Assembly: GCA_013339765.2 (NCBI GenBank)
Contig: JABSTR010001142.1
Span: forward strand, 58,501 to 122,500
Source of the DNA: Haemaphysalis longicornis
Taxonomy: Eukaryota > Arthropoda > Arachnida > Ixodida > Ixodidae
Direction of reading: 5' to 3'
DNA length: 64,000 nt
Shown: in pieces, positions 23,481 through 35,371 of the stretch
Position numbering within the stretch: the first letter of the stretch is position 1
Layout of the letters: every line of letters starts with the position of its first letter
The notes under the pieces: generated by a model
Told to the model about the DNA's origin: nothing
What the model saw: the letters and a program-made list of their open reading frames with translations, nothing else
Databases searched by the model: none
Program-made: the position numbers and the translations under genes

Positions 23481-24300
23481 TTGTGCTTTTTCACAAATAT
23501 TTTTGCAAAATGTCTCAAACTCTTAATCTCTTTTCCCCCCCCCCCGTCGCCCCAAATAGCACTCCTGCCGTATTCACCCCCATTTCGACGTCGGTTTGCC
23601 AAGAAGCGATACTAACCTGCATGTTAAATCATTCGTCCCGAAAATAAGAACGAAACAGCAGCATTGCTGCCTGCATCCTTTCTAGACGTGAGCACGACTG
23701 ATTAAAGACAGCAATCGTCGTTCACTTTTATCGATCCTTCGTTGTTTTTGTTATATTCTTTCTTTTCCGTGTACCTTACTCCTGTGTAGTGGCTGAACAG
23801 TCTTGTGACCTACTCCTGTAAACTTCAGCCTGAATGTTTAACACGCAGTTTAAAAAAGGTCATCAGGCTCTTCACGCACCTTCAAATCAGTCTCCGACTT
23901 CACCGTTGTATGGCAATGCTCACCAACAAGGGTGAACGCTCTCGGCTTAAATTATGCAAAGGTTCAATGGCAGTGAATCCTGCAGCTGTAAATGCAACCA
24001 ATTAGACGGCCTCCTTACACCGATGATGCGAACTTCGCCAACCAACTTTGCTTTGCAAGAAAACCATTGATTGGCGATCCACGTCAGCAGGAAACGCGTT
24101 TTTTTCGTTCCTCCATGTTCGAAGCACATTTGCAGACGATCATGACCCCAGCGAGTCTGAAAATAACAGCGCGTTTACTTAAAAGTAACTTGAAAAAGGC
24201 AGCACAGCTGGAGGAATTTGCGATGCTATCCACGGACCGCCACCTATCAAGATGTCCCGCGAGTCTGCACGTTCCGAGCCCCGGCTGATCGAATGGTTCG
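23480..24300. other. No gene recognised
   Basis: A C tract at 23536-23545. Otherwise nothing supported. Confidence 0.4.
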
Positions 24301-25342
24301 CTTCAACCACAGCCATCGGAACCCGGCTTGCATGAGGAACTTGGAGGCCCGGGAAAGAGACGCTTCGAGGCACGTGCGCTGACGGCATGCCAAAGAAGGG
24401 AAAGAGGTGGTCGAGGAGGAAAACGGGTCCGTCTTGACGCCGCCTGGCATCCCAAACGCCGCGGCCGAGCGCATTGGCACGCATCCGCCTGGATGCCGCT
24501 GCAAAGCACGTTCGCAAGCGACTGCGCCTCGTCGAGACGTGCCGCGTTCTGCCGTCTCGCACGAGCCGGGATCAAAGGCCAGCTGGCCGCAGCCGGGAAA
24601 GTTTCCGAAGCACGCAGAACTAAAAAGGGCCCGCCACGAGCGCGGGATACGCCCGCGGAAGCGCGCGATGCCGGCACGTCATAGTTTGGCACAGAGCCCA
24701 GCCTGAAAGAGCGCCGCCACACAGAGCGTACGCGAGGAAATACACAGCGACGACCTTAGAAACAGGACGGAATATCTATTATGTGCCACCCGCTACGCCT
24801 ACGCCGCCGCGTCGCGTGCACGCGAATTTGCTCGGGCGAATTTGTTGCACCCGCTGGTTGGTGATAAAAAACGCTCCGCAAACTGCCCAACTTCCAGACA
24901 CGGGCGACGAAGGCTACCATATCGAGCTGCGCCCCCCGGCCTTCCCCCGGAAGGCCCGAATGCGAGCGGACCGAGTCCCAGGCCGGGCGGCGCGGAGAAC
25001 GGAAAGGGCGAGTCTACGGCGCCGAGCATCCGGGGGGAGGCGGCGCGCGCGACGGCCGCCGATGCGCCGATGACGTCGTCTCAGCTGAAGCGATGACGTG
25101 AGCGGCAGTCAGCGTGCGTGCCGCCTTTCCTCGTTGTGCTCGCGCGCGACCGGGTCGGCGCATGCGCAGAGCGAGCCCCCGGGTCTCGGCGAGCGGGCTC
25201 CATTTTGCTGCGCCGGGTTTGTTTTGCTGCTCGCGGCGTCCGCTGGGTGAGCCGCCCGAAACGCCAGAGGTTACGTTCTCGGGGGGGCGACCACCGGTCG
25301 TCTGCCGGATACCGTGTCCCGTTGCGTAAGCACATGGTCAAG
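24300..25342 (+). promoter_or_regulatory. CpG-rich island, probable promoter and 5' UTR of the IRF2BP-family gene
   Basis: GC- and CpG-rich sequence runs from about 24.3 kb to beyond exon 1 at 26.7 kb, unlike the AT-richer flanks. No TATA box is placed well for the gene. The reading frame of exon 1 is open upstream to 25118, but residues before 25334 show no family similarity. Long ORFs on both strands here are what high GC predicts. The transcription start is not determinable. Confidence 0.55.
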
Positions 25343-25973
25343 ATGTCGGCGCTCATGTCCCGGGGTCACCGCCAGCACTGCTACCTCTGCGACCTGCCGC
25401 GCATGCCGTGGGCCATGCTGCACGACTTCTCGGAGCCCGTGTGCCGCGGCTGCGTCAACTACGAAGGCGCCGACCGCATCGAGGTCGTCCTGGAGACCGC
25501 GCGGCAGATGAAGCGCGCCCACGGCTTTCCCGAGGCCGTGGCGAGGCCTCTGTACAAGGGACTGAACGGCGCGCCGCCCGAAGTGGTTCCGCAGCAGCAG
25601 CAGCACCGTGCGGCGCCGCCGCCGGGCGCTGCGCCGGCCCCGATGGTGATGGACCGCTTCGAGCGGCGCAACGCCATGCTCGAGTACAGCCAGCGGATGC
25701 GCGCGGCAGACCCGCGGGCCGCGCAGGCCTCGGGCGTGCCGTGCAAACGCGAGCGCGACGACGACGACCAGCCGCCCGAGCCGTCGTCCAAGCGCGCCGC
25801 CGCGCTGCAAGCGCTGGACGAGGCGGTTCCGCCGCGGCCACCGCTCACGCGCGGCGAGTCGCTGCCCACCGCCGTGATGGGAGTGCCCTTCGACGTGCGC
25901 TACAAGAAGGAGCACGCCATGGTGGGCCGGGTGTACTCCTTCGACGCGGCTACGTCGCTCAAGAACGCCCCAG
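25343..25973 (+). CDS. IRF2BP-family transcriptional co-repressor, exon 1 (N-terminal zinc finger)
   Basis: This exon codes for residues 1-210 and the first base of codon 211. The start at 25343 gives MSALMSRGHRQHCYLCDLPR, whose opening and zinc finger fit the family; an in-frame ATG at 25334 would add three residues. The IRF-2BP zinc finger has C13, C16, C34 and C37 and continues into CVNYEGADRIEVVLETARQM. Later come a QQQQ stretch, a basic-acidic KRERDDDD segment and a second SSKR, possible nuclear localisation signals, and a segment GVPFDVRYKKEHAMVGRVYS before the splice. The family acts in the nucleus as a co-repressor: vertebrate IRF2BP proteins bind IRF2, and fly Pits is reported to work with Sin3A and Ttk69. 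The donor is CCCCAG|GTGAGC at 25973/25974. Without splicing the frame ends at 25993. Confidence 0.95.
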
Positions 25974-28354
25974 GTGAGCCCCTGCTCGTTTGAAAAGCTT
26001 CGCCAGCCGCCATCGCTTTCCCCCTCCGAGAGCGTGCATTTCTTTTCCGGCCCCTACGAGGCCCGGGGGAAAGAGGGGGCGAGCGGCCGCTTACGTCATG
26101 GCAGACCGTGCGAAGCCCGTCGGTGACGTAGCCGTTCCGGCGTACCGCGCGAGGGACCGGTCCCAAGCCGGCGGAGACGGCGCTTGTGGGGGGAGCGTCG
26201 GCAGCTGGCTCGCGATGGCCGGCGTATCGATCGGAAAGGAACGCGGGTGACCGTAAAGAGTGCGGGGAGCCGACGTGACGTCCGTCAGGCCGTGCAACGT
26301 GCCCTCCGCCCCAGGGCGTCGTCGTCGTCAGCTTCGTTGCTACACCAGAGCGCGCAGCAGAGTCCGTGCGTGTGGCGCTCGGCGATAGGCCCGAGATCCG
26401 ACACTTTCCGAGTCGAGTCGGGTTTATTTTTGCCCCGATAAGGCGCGAGAAGAGATTAGCCTTGCCGGTGGCCTCCGAGTGCGCGCGATACGATCACGCA
26501 TGAAGCCCCTCTCGAAGCGGCGACGCAAATAACGACGACGCGGCGGCGGCGGCGGCGGATAAACACAAGCGCGCCGTCTGCTCGAGTGGCCCTAGCGTTG
26601 CCTATCGGGAAAGGAAGGAGCGGCGAGTTGCCGAGCGCCGCGTCGTCCTTTTTTTTTTTTCGCCGCGTTTACGTCACTGCGCGCGGCTCGACATCACGCA
26701 GGCTGGCCCGTCGCCCCTCTCCTGTTCGGGCGGCTCCGTCGATTGAGTGAATGCGGACCTCTTTCCCCGCCGAGGCGAGCGAGCTTTTGTGCCTTTTTTG
26801 TTGGGCGGTGACGTTGTGCGAGGCACCACCGCGCTTGGATGCCAGCGGATAGCTCAACGAAAACCGCCGCTTGTGACGATTTCTGTGTACGCGCGCCGCC
26901 TGAACATCATTTCGAGCGTTGCTAAGCTATTACGTTGTACGAGTCGCCTCATTCTGTGTCGTTTCCCAGTGAATAATTCTTATCAGTTCTCTCGCTCCAT
27001 TGAACACTACATTTGTCTGATCAGTGGAATGATTTACGGCTTATCGTAGGGAAGAGAGCCAGCGTGATTTAGGCCACGCTACGTTCCACGTAAAAAGAAA
27101 TAGGCGTCCAGAAAATTTTGCACCCGACCGCTTTCATTGCCCTGCATAATGAATTCCGCCTTCGCGTCAGGGAATCGAACCCGCGGCTTCGTCAGTACTA
27201 TGTCATCGCTGTGGGTCGCCCTAAACTTTTGGAGTCACGTTCAACCTTTTGCACATTACCAATGGCTGTTTCAAAAACGTGAAGTTGTTCGAATTTCGCT
27301 GCTTCGTCGCCCTTCACGTGAAACTATTAGTCTTGGTTGTGTAGAAGAAAAGTAAAAAAAAAAACATTACATGCAGAATTGGCCCCCGATGTCTGCCTTT
27401 CAATGCAAAGCGTTCTTTGGGTTGAAGCAATTGTTTGTCCTTGGAGGCGTTGGGGATAGGGAGGAAATGTGTGGCGAGCAGTGAAAGTAGGCATCGTAAC
27501 ACCACTAAAGTTTGCTTCACCACCGTAGTACCTCTCTTGCTGTAATGCACCCTTTACAGGCGCGTTGAACTTGCGATGTACCCTGGACTAGAATCCAAGG
27601 AATGCTTCTTATTAAAAAGCGACAATGGCGCCAAAGCGCGTAAACACGGTGTCGACAATAGCCTGAAGAGTTGTTGATATCGTTCAAACGGAAATGCTTG
27701 ATGTCGACGCCCGTACAAATTTTTTTTTTTTTGCGCCCAAAGCGCTTTTCAAGTCGACCGTGCCTTGTAGCGTTTAGGGAAAGTATGGTAGACGTAGTAC
27801 ATCTCGCACACGATGTTGTTCCAAAATCCAGGGGAAAGCATTTTCAAGTTTCGAAACACTGGTTTAACTCAACAGGGTATAACAATGCCCACCCCTATAC
27901 GTGGCAAAGCGTTTTGTGTATTGTTATACTGCGTTGGCTGAAGCCAGTGCATTGAACCTTAAGAATTGAAATCTTAATCAGGTTGGCAACAGTTTTGACA
28001 AAGAGCTGCGCTTAAATTTCGCAGGCTGTGGTTTTCTGACGCTTGCAGAGATTTCTCTACATTGCGCGCCGCACGGAGTGCTGGGAAATTCCGCACGTAA
28101 TGTGTTGCATTCACGCCGTAAGGCCCATTTTTCACGGAACGCAGTTTGGCGACGAAAAAAGCCATGCAGAATGCTGCATTTCGGGGCTTGCCCGAAAACT
28201 CTTTTAAAGGAGGTGTGGGGAATTGGTTCATTAAATCGATTGATTTGTCTCGATAACAGTAATACCAATTGTATCGCAAACCTAGTACAGATACTCTAGA
28301 AATTAAAGAAAACACATCAAGCAGTGAGTACTCTCTTGGCAACTTTCTGGTTGC

Positions 28355-28560
28355 TGCTGAACCCGAGGACGCGGGTTCGATTCCCGGCCGCGGCGGCCGC
28401 TTTTCTGATGGAGGGGAGAGGCAAAAACGCCCGTGTGTACGAGATTTCGGCGCACGTTAAAGATCCCCAGGTGGTCAAAACTAATCCGAAGCCCTCCACT
28501 ACGGTGCGCCTCATCGCCTGCGTTGCGTCGGCGCGTTAAACCCTACAATCAGTCGATCAG
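28355..28560 (+). mobile_element. tRNA-derived SINE (Ruka-like), head damaged
   Basis: B box GGGTTCGATTCC, the GGCCGCGGCGGCCGCTTTTC block and the body to GTTGCGTCGGCGCGTTAAAC are intact, with a CAATCAGTCGATCAGTCAATC tail. The A-box side is replaced by unrelated sequence. Confidence 0.88.
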
Positions 28561-28659
28561 TCAATCTTTGCGACGTCACTGAATCTGACAACTCCAATCC
28601 GCCGACAACAAAAATACAAGCGGGCGATTGTAGTGGGGCTTCAATGTCCGTTCAATCGG

Positions 28660-29212
28660 ATCCTTGAATGCTAACGTGAAGTTCGCACACACGTAATTTG
28701 TATGCGTGTGATGGCCCTTACTGCATCACTCCTGTCCATATTACGTCACTGCGGCGCGAAATTTGACTTTCAACATTTTTTTGCTTTCTTTCGGTTTAAA
28801 AAACCTTTTTTTTTTTTTGCGTGCTTGAACAGAAAACGTCCCTTTGCGTCCCTTTCATCGTGACGTACTTCCGGTTAAGCAGTGGGCCTTTGATTCAAAT
28901 ACCGTAACTGTTCTTGCAAACGCATTTTAAAGAAGTGAAACCGTATCAGAGTGTCTTTTGTGTGTTTTTTGTTCCGTGAGCGAACCAACAATAAGGAGAC
29001 GAAAAATCGTCTGCTCCAAATCGTCTGCTCCGAGTAGCCACGGCTCATAGCTCCGACGTGCTTGTAAGACGTCACATCCGGGTGTTCGCTTTTAGCCAAT
29101 CAGGGCTCGCTCAAAAGGGAAACTTTTGAAAGGGACAAAACACGGGAATACCGCCCTTGGGTGAGTTACCAAAGCTTAGTTCTTTCAAACAGAACAACAT
29201 GGCGCCTTTAAA
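28660..29212 (-). repeat. Family A repeat, copy 2
   Basis: The right end, in reverse, is TTAAAGGCGCCATG followed by TTTGAAAGAACTAAGCTTTGG, matching 30134-30180. A block near 28670 (reverse AACTTCACGTTAGCATTCAA) matches 30263-30290. The boundary at the left is approximate. Confidence 0.45.
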
Positions 29213-29673
29213 AGTGGGATGAGCTGTGCTTCTACAATGCGCTCGTCCTTAGCGCGAGGGCGTGGTTCTCTAACAATGTTATTCAATAACGCTGGAAACG
29301 CGCGGCTGGAGCATTTTGTTCCGCAGTTAGCCTTGTCGCAACAGCTGCTTGGAACAGCGTGGCTGCCGTACTTGCATCGTTGCCGCCAGCTGCGTCGCCT
29401 TCGCTGGAACGCGACGTGGATGCATGACGCATCGTTGTAGGACCCCCGGTAATGGCCGACTCGCCCACTTGTATCGCACTGCTCCGCGGTGCTCGTTGCG
29501 ATTGAGATGGGTGTTAGTTTCAGCTCGGTTAAAACCTGTGTAACAGCCTTTTTGGTGTCGCCAGCTGTGCGCTTGCTAAACTTGGCGCGCCAGTTTAGCG
29601 CTCGTCTCGTCGATTGCCGGTGCAGCGCGCAGTCGGCGTTGCCGAGGGTAGACCTAGTGCAGTAGCCGGTCAT
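29185..29673 (-). CDS. Unidentified 162-residue ORF, doubtful
   Basis: The frame begins MTGYCTRSTLGNADCALHRQ and is Arg/Cys-rich, with RRRRSWRQR, DKANCGTKC and LLNNIVREPRPRAKDERI. It is among the longest frames in the intron and lies between two inverted copies of family A. It partly overlaps the TTAA end of copy 2, which favours repeat-derived sequence over a host gene. No domain recognised. Confidence 0.15.
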   Translation of the reverse strand: MTGYCTRSTLGNADCALHRQSTRRALNWRAKFSKRTAGDTKKAVTQVLTELKLTPISIATSTAEQCDTSGRVGHYRGSYNDASCIHVAFQRRRRSWRQRCKYGSHAVPSSCCDKANCGTKCSSRAFPALLNNIVREPRPRAKDERIVEAQLIPLLKAPCCSV

Positions 29674-30133
29674 GAGAGCACGTTTAATTCTGCACTGAGG
29701 AGGGTGGGAATTTGTGCATGCCTAATAAAGAGTCCTCAAATCTGCTGGACAGGTTTTGTGTGACGGTATTGGTCGATTGGTAAATGTGTCGCTCGTGGTG
29801 TAACCTATACGTTATTGAGCATAGTTCTTGTGCAGATTTCGTTCGAGTGGACAGGCTACTCCGAGCAGAACCAGCGCTGCACTGGCCTGCACCGCCGGTG
29901 TATAGAATAGCAAAGGGCAAAGCGTCAATCGAAAATAGCGTCGTGCTACGCTGCGGTTCAGGTAATAGGAGGAAGCGAGCATTGCACCGCCTGTACAAGT
30001 TTCACTAAGTTCGTAGCGACGTTAGGTGATGATGCTTGTGAGCCTAATTTTATAACACGCCTGCGTATCGTTCATTGGTCCTAGGTTTGAAAACCTTGCT
30101 TGTCTGTGACGTGATGACGGAAATGGAATGTAT

Positions 30134-30300
30134 CTTAAAGGAGCCATGAAGAGAAAATACTTCGTTTAATTTGAAAGAACTAAGATTCAGTGTCTCACTA
30201 AGCTGGCGTGTTATGAGCAAGAATGACGTCATACGGGCCAACAATAAAACAATTTTCAGTGCGTTAACTGCACGTTAGCATTCAAGTGATGCGGTCAGAA
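30134..30300 (+). repeat. Family A repeat, copy 3
   Basis: Starts TTAAAGGAGCCATGAAGAG, includes TTTAATTTGAAAGAACTAAG and ends in GTTAACTGCACGTTAGCATT and CAAGTGATGCGGTCA. It is the reference for copies at 3291 and 29212. Confidence 0.5.
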
Positions 30301-30926
30301 TTTGTTTTGCTGTTTCTTTCTCAACTACGCCCGTGTTCTTCCTCTTTTTCGAGGTGTTAGTAAACCAACTCGCCCAGCTTTTCGTGTTGACGCAATAAGA
30401 AGTAAATAAGGAGAACTAGAAGCTCTGCTGCTGTTCAACTCGGGCGCTCTTGGCATTTCGCCTCCGGCAACAGAAATAATACTACTACTACCACCACCGA
30501 GTCTTAGAAACGGAATTACGCGTCATGTTTGCAGTCGCTGTTGTCACGGCAGGCTGCGGTGTTTATCCGGCCCAAGGTCTTTGCGGAAGGCCTCCTTACG
30601 ACGCGTTTCTTCCAAGTGGAGCAACACGGCGGGAACTTGCTCCGCTGGCGGTCCTTTATACAACGTGGCACCTTGCATTAGTGATCAGACGGGGAGAGAC
30701 AGGAGGGAAAGGTACTTTAATGTGACGAAATCTTTCGATTCGTGCGCGTAGGTTTTCGCTCGAGGGAAACGTCGTCTGCATGCAGATGGTCTCCCGCGGC
30801 GATGCTCTCCAAGAGTACGGAAACAATGGACCGTGGTGTTGCGATGCGCGTCGAAATATGCATCTGTGAAGTTCCCAGCCTTACCCCAACATGGGGAACA
30901 CGAATCTGCCAGCGCTGTCGACTGTG

Positions 30927-31026
<100 letters not shown>

Positions 31027-31597
31027 TTTTGCGTGGTGACGAGGCGGGGTGAAATAATAAATAAAAGTAGTGGCGCGGGCGGAGGCGCTTGATGGATTTC
31101 CCCTTCGCGGTAGCGGACGGCGGGGCTGTTGACGCTGCGGCCGGAGACGTGAAGGTAGCGTGTGTAGCATACGTGCCGGTCCGGGTCGGGGGGAGGAGGG
31201 GGAGGGTCATTTCTTGCGCCTCGCTCTCTTCGTCCTCCTCCTCGCCAAGTGACCGGTCGTACGTGCACGACCAACTATACTTTGGTCGTGCGTACGTGTG
31301 ACGTGTGCGCGACCTTTTGCCTCCTCCTCCTTCAACTCCTCAGCCGCCGCTGTTGTGGGGTCCATATATCGCGCGTTCGCGGTGGATCAGTGTCTTGTCT
31401 GCCGGCCTGGTAGTTCGGTGTCCACGATAGCCTTTCGCGAGAGCGAACACCTGACTAAAACGAACTTTCGAGGGGATTATATCCTAAACAACATTGAGGT
31501 TGGCTTGACTCGAAGGAACAAAAGTATATATTACATCCATATAGTAGTAGTAGCAAATACTTTTTGTTAGGCCGAATATATATAAAATATATACACA

Positions 31598-31850
31598 TCC
31601 GCCGCGGTGGTTTAGTGGATGACGCTTTGTGCCGCTGAGCCCAAGTACGCGATTTTGCTTCCGGTTGTAGCGACGTTTTTTGTTCTTTTTTGTTTCTGGG
31701 GGTAGCCGGAACGGAAACTGACTATGTGTCGAGATTTCGGCGCTCGTTGAAGACTCCCGCGTATTGAACCCCTGCTTCGCTGTCCACTACAGCGCTCCTC
31801 GCACGTAGGTGTGTACTTCGGCGCGTTAAAACTCAGAAATTTGAAATTTA
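31598..31850 (+). mobile_element. tRNA-derived SINE, diverged
   Basis: CCGCCGCGGTGGTTTAGTGG head, a lost B box (TACGCGATTTTGCTTCC), then GTCGAGATTTCGGCGCTCGT and a tail region GGCGCGTTAAAACTC. Several insertions set it apart from the main subfamily. Confidence 0.7.
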
Positions 31851-32831
31851 GCTAGAGAGGAATATAGCGGAGTTCTCTCTCTGTCCTTTTCTCTCTGTGA
31901 GGACGAGAAAGAGAGGAATCGCGGAGCAGTATGGGCAGTTAGTCACCAGACGAGTTCTGTTGGCGACGCCGTGGCCCGCGCCAGGCAGGTGATCGGCTGC
32001 CGCCGTGGGCCATTTGAAAGGTTAATGGCACGAGGCAGCGGAGCGCCATCTGCGGAGCGAACGAAAAACTCGAAAGTTAGTCGATATCGCCGTATGATCG
32101 AAAGGTTGGTCAGCCCAAGGCCGCACGGAGAACTGCGCCGTGCCGTAGCGTGCACCAGAAAAGTTGCAGCCGTTATGACCTTTCAAGGGCCTCGGAACGG
32201 AAAGTGCTATGGGAGGGTGGAGAGGGAGAGAGGGAGGGGTTGGCAGTGCTAGCGTGCGACACTCTAGCCTCGAGAACGCGTGAGAAGTGTCCAAACAGCG
32301 ATAAGAGCTCCCCCGGTGTCTCTACCCGTTCCTGTCGTTCTCGCCAGCCTACTGGCCACTCCACGGATACTTATCTATGCGCCTGCGAGCGTTCGCTCCT
32401 CGCTTCCAGCCGCGCGTTCAACGGCGAGTCAAGGGCCAGACCCCTTGCATGTTCTGCGTCATCGGTGACGTCACGGGTCGGGTTGGTACTCGCAGCTGCT
32501 GCGCTAGTGTGACCGCGCTCTCCCCGCATTTTTAACAAGACGATAGTCTTTCTCGGGCTACTTCAACGCTAATATTTTGGCCTGTCTGTCTGTCTGGCCC
32601 TCGATTAGGCGCTCGGCCAAAGTCACAGGCGGTGTTGAACGAAACGTTTATGTAGCAGAGCATTTCTAAACTTATAAATCGGGAAACACACTTTTCAACA
32701 TTTTTCACCAAAAAGAAGGCATATTTGAGGCAATACATCAATACAGAAGGGATATTTGCAGTGTACTTGTGATTAAAAAGACACGGCTGGTGTTTTTTTT
32801 TTTTTGCAAAAGTAAATGAAAAAAAAAAAGA

Positions 32832-33095
32832 ACCGGCCATCTCCACTAACGTGAAACCTGGGGAGGGGGCGAAGCATGCAGTGTATAAGTGTATTCTTGG
32901 CGCCTTGGCGTTTTTGCCGACGGAGATGAAACCGTTGGCGGTAGAGGTATACAGCTTTGCCGTAAAAGTTTCGTGTCTTTGAAGCACTAAGCTTTCAAGC
33001 GTGAGGCATTGGAAAACGGGTGTCCCGATGTTTTAGTACCGTACTACATGATACTACGACATGAGACGCCGACAGCCCTAGCCCCGAAAATACGC
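32832..33095 (-). repeat. Family C repeat, copy 3 (reversed)
   Basis: GGGGCGAAGCATGCAGTG at 32868, CTTGGCGTTTTTGCCGACGG and AGACGCCGACAGCCCTAGCC match the reverse of 2947-3268. Confidence 0.65.
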
Positions 33096-33229
33096 TGTCG
33101 CCCGCGACACTAGAACTTCTGTCGTCATTCAAGTGCAGCAGCAACGAAAGATTCCAGTGGATGGCGCGTTGAATGGCCTTGCGTACCCTACCTTATAGCG
33201 GAGCAGTGGAAGTGAGTTGATTTACAGGA

Positions 33230-33272
33230 GGGGGGGTGGGGGGGGGGGGGGGGTGTTTTGGGGGGGGGGGGC
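33230..33272. repeat. Poly-G tracts
   Basis: GGGGGGGTGG, then 14 Gs, then TGTTTTGG followed by 10 or more Gs, inside the intron on the coding strand. G-quadruplex potential is plain; assembly or sequencing error is also possible. Confidence 0.85.
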
Positions 33273-33483
33273 AGACGGCTATCTCCTTTAGACGACATTT
33301 TGCAATGAACTCCGCATATACGCCGTCAATTTCTTTTTCTATGCTGAAGTCCGGGTTCTTGAACAGTGAAAGCTCTCATTACAGCACGTCACAAGCCCGG
33401 ACACGCGCGAACACAACAAGCGTAAAACGAGAACAAACCGAGAATTGTGCAGAAACAATCTCGAGCCTGATTTCGGATCGCCG

Positions 33484-33610
33484 TTTCGATTCCCGGCGGC
33501 CGCTTTTCTGGTGGAGGCGGGAAATGAAGGCGCCCCCCGTGTGTCGAGATTTGAGCGCCCCGAGAGGTATAAATTTGCGCCACCCACCCGACCACAGTGT
33601 AGATCTCTTC
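33484..33610 (+). mobile_element. SINE remnant
   Basis: TTTCGATTCCCGGCGGCCGC followed by TTTTCTGGTGGAGGCGGGAA and GTGTGTCGAGATTTGAGCGC resembles a decayed SINE body. Head and tail are lost. Confidence 0.55.
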
Positions 33611-34414
33611 CGTTAGATCCCCAGATATGTCGTCGCTTCACCGCGTTCGCGCCGCTGCGTTGTTCGTTATCGCAGTGCACCAGAATGAGAGGCGGTTGTG
33701 ATTACTATATCACTCCTTTTATCTCAAACAGCAGCTCATATAGTGGTGTGTGCGCGCGTACTCGCGAGGGACAAAGCCATTGGTGACGTCGCATTTGAGC
33801 TATCAAGTCGACGTGATTTCAGAAGCAGTTAATCACTTCAGCGGAGACCATGTTATCCGACCGCGAGTCCTCGAGGAGACCGACGGCAACAAGATAGAGG
33901 CAGCTAACTATAGAGCTCGCCGTTTCTCTTATTTATCTTTTTTTTTTTTCGTCGACAGCGAGAGATTGTGAATTTCCGCTGCGTCGACGTCACGTCACGC
34001 CACGGTCGAGCGGAAGAAGGCGGGTAGAGGCGGTCGCGATAACGGCAATCTCTTATCGGTGCAGCGACCGCGTCTGCCTATACGAGTCGAGTGTTGTCGC
34101 GTCGTCGCTGGGTGGCAAATAGATGAGAAGGCCTCGTTGCAGTGCATCGTCGCGTTTCCGTGATAAGAATGGGACATTCCGGACTTTGTTGTTCACGCCC
34201 TGCTAGATTAGCTCGTCGAGTGCCCCAATTATAGTGCCTCTCAAAGCTTTGTGATGAAATTAGGCATCTCGATGAATGCACTGGAAAGGTGTAGTGTGTT
34301 TGTGATCCTTTGCTAGCCTTCAGTCGTTCTACGGGGTCGCAATAGACGCACTGGCAGGCTGTCTGTAAGCATGTCACAAATACTCCAATGTGGACAGTTT
34401 ATTATATAAATTAC

Positions 34415-34446
34415 GGGGGGGGGGGGGGGGGGGGGGGGGAGGGGGT
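34415..34446. repeat. Poly-G tract in the intron
   Basis: A run of about 24 Gs broken by one A before five more Gs. Confidence 0.9.
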
Positions 34447-34834
34447 CTAGGGGCAGGCGAATTGTGCAGTGATATATCGCACAGCCGTGTTGTAAGCGGG
34501 ACCAACTGACGGACATAAAATTGGCTTATTGCGCAAATTTTCGGCCTCGCGTGAGATGGGACACGTGCGTAGCAATTCACCTACGTGGCAATCATGGGTA
34601 TTTCCGGCCCGTCTTCGGCGCGGAAGTGAACTTCTTACAGTACACTCGGCTTGCAGGAAAAAACGCCACTTTTATTGAAGCGGTGTTCACGGTTTAGTCA
34701 TGTCATATGGGATCAAGTTTCTACGCTGTTTCCTTGTTTATTCAGACTGGCGCGCGCACCTTGTGGTCGTTTCAAAAGCGCATCCCAAACACACGAATAG
34801 CGGAATGTTCCGTAAGTCGGGACCAACACTTTTT

Positions 34835-35165
34835 TAGGGGCGAAGCCCCTTTCGGGGCTGGGGCTGTGGCGTCTACCTGTCGTCGTAATCGTCGTTTCGT
34901 CTCATGTCGTCACGGTACTAAACATCGGTAATCCCGTTTGCGCCTCGCGCTGGAACGTAACGCGTATAAAAAAACCACGGGACACTCGTTTTAAGCCTCG
35001 CGCTAGAGAGCTTCGTGCTTCAAAGACAAGAGACTCTTGCAGCAAAGCTGTACCTGTACCTGTACCCCCAACGGTTTTTGGCTCCGTTGAAAAAATGTGC
35101 CAAGAATGCACTTATACACTGCATGCTTCGCCCCTCCTCGGGTTTCACGTTAGTGGAGATGGCCC
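34835..35165 (+). repeat. Family C repeat, copy 2
   Basis: AGGGGCGAAGCCCCTTTCGG start, CGCGCTAGAGAGCTTCGTGC, CTGTACCTGTACCCCCAACG and CATGCTTCGCCCC near the end, as in 2947-3268. Confidence 0.7.
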
Positions 35166-35288
35166 GGCATTTTTTTTTTTTTTTTAAGTGGGGGTGGGGG
35201 TGTGGACATACTGAAAGACCCCACCATATCCCTCTTTTCTTGCATGCATGGGCGGGGAAGGATGGTGTGGTCCTCTCCTCGTGACGGT

Positions 35289-35290
<2 letters not shown>

Positions 35291-35369
<79 letters not shown>
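35291..35369. repeat. (AG)n microsatellite in the intron
   Basis: About 79 bp of GA/AG dinucleotides. Confidence 0.98.

Positions 35370-35371
<2 letters not shown>

Noticed and set aside
24179..25096. Several 80-140-residue ORFs on both strands in the CpG island
   Set aside because: They overlap each other and have no domain; high GC explains them.
25271..25915. 214-residue ORF on the minus strand
   Set aside because: It is antisense to the IRF2BP exon 1, in very GC-rich DNA where stops are rare on all frames. The plus frame has the family zinc finger.
27160..27200. B-box-like GGGAATCGAACCCGCG on the minus strand, possible tRNA
   Set aside because: No A box at the right distance and no acceptor stem; at most a tRNA-derived remnant.
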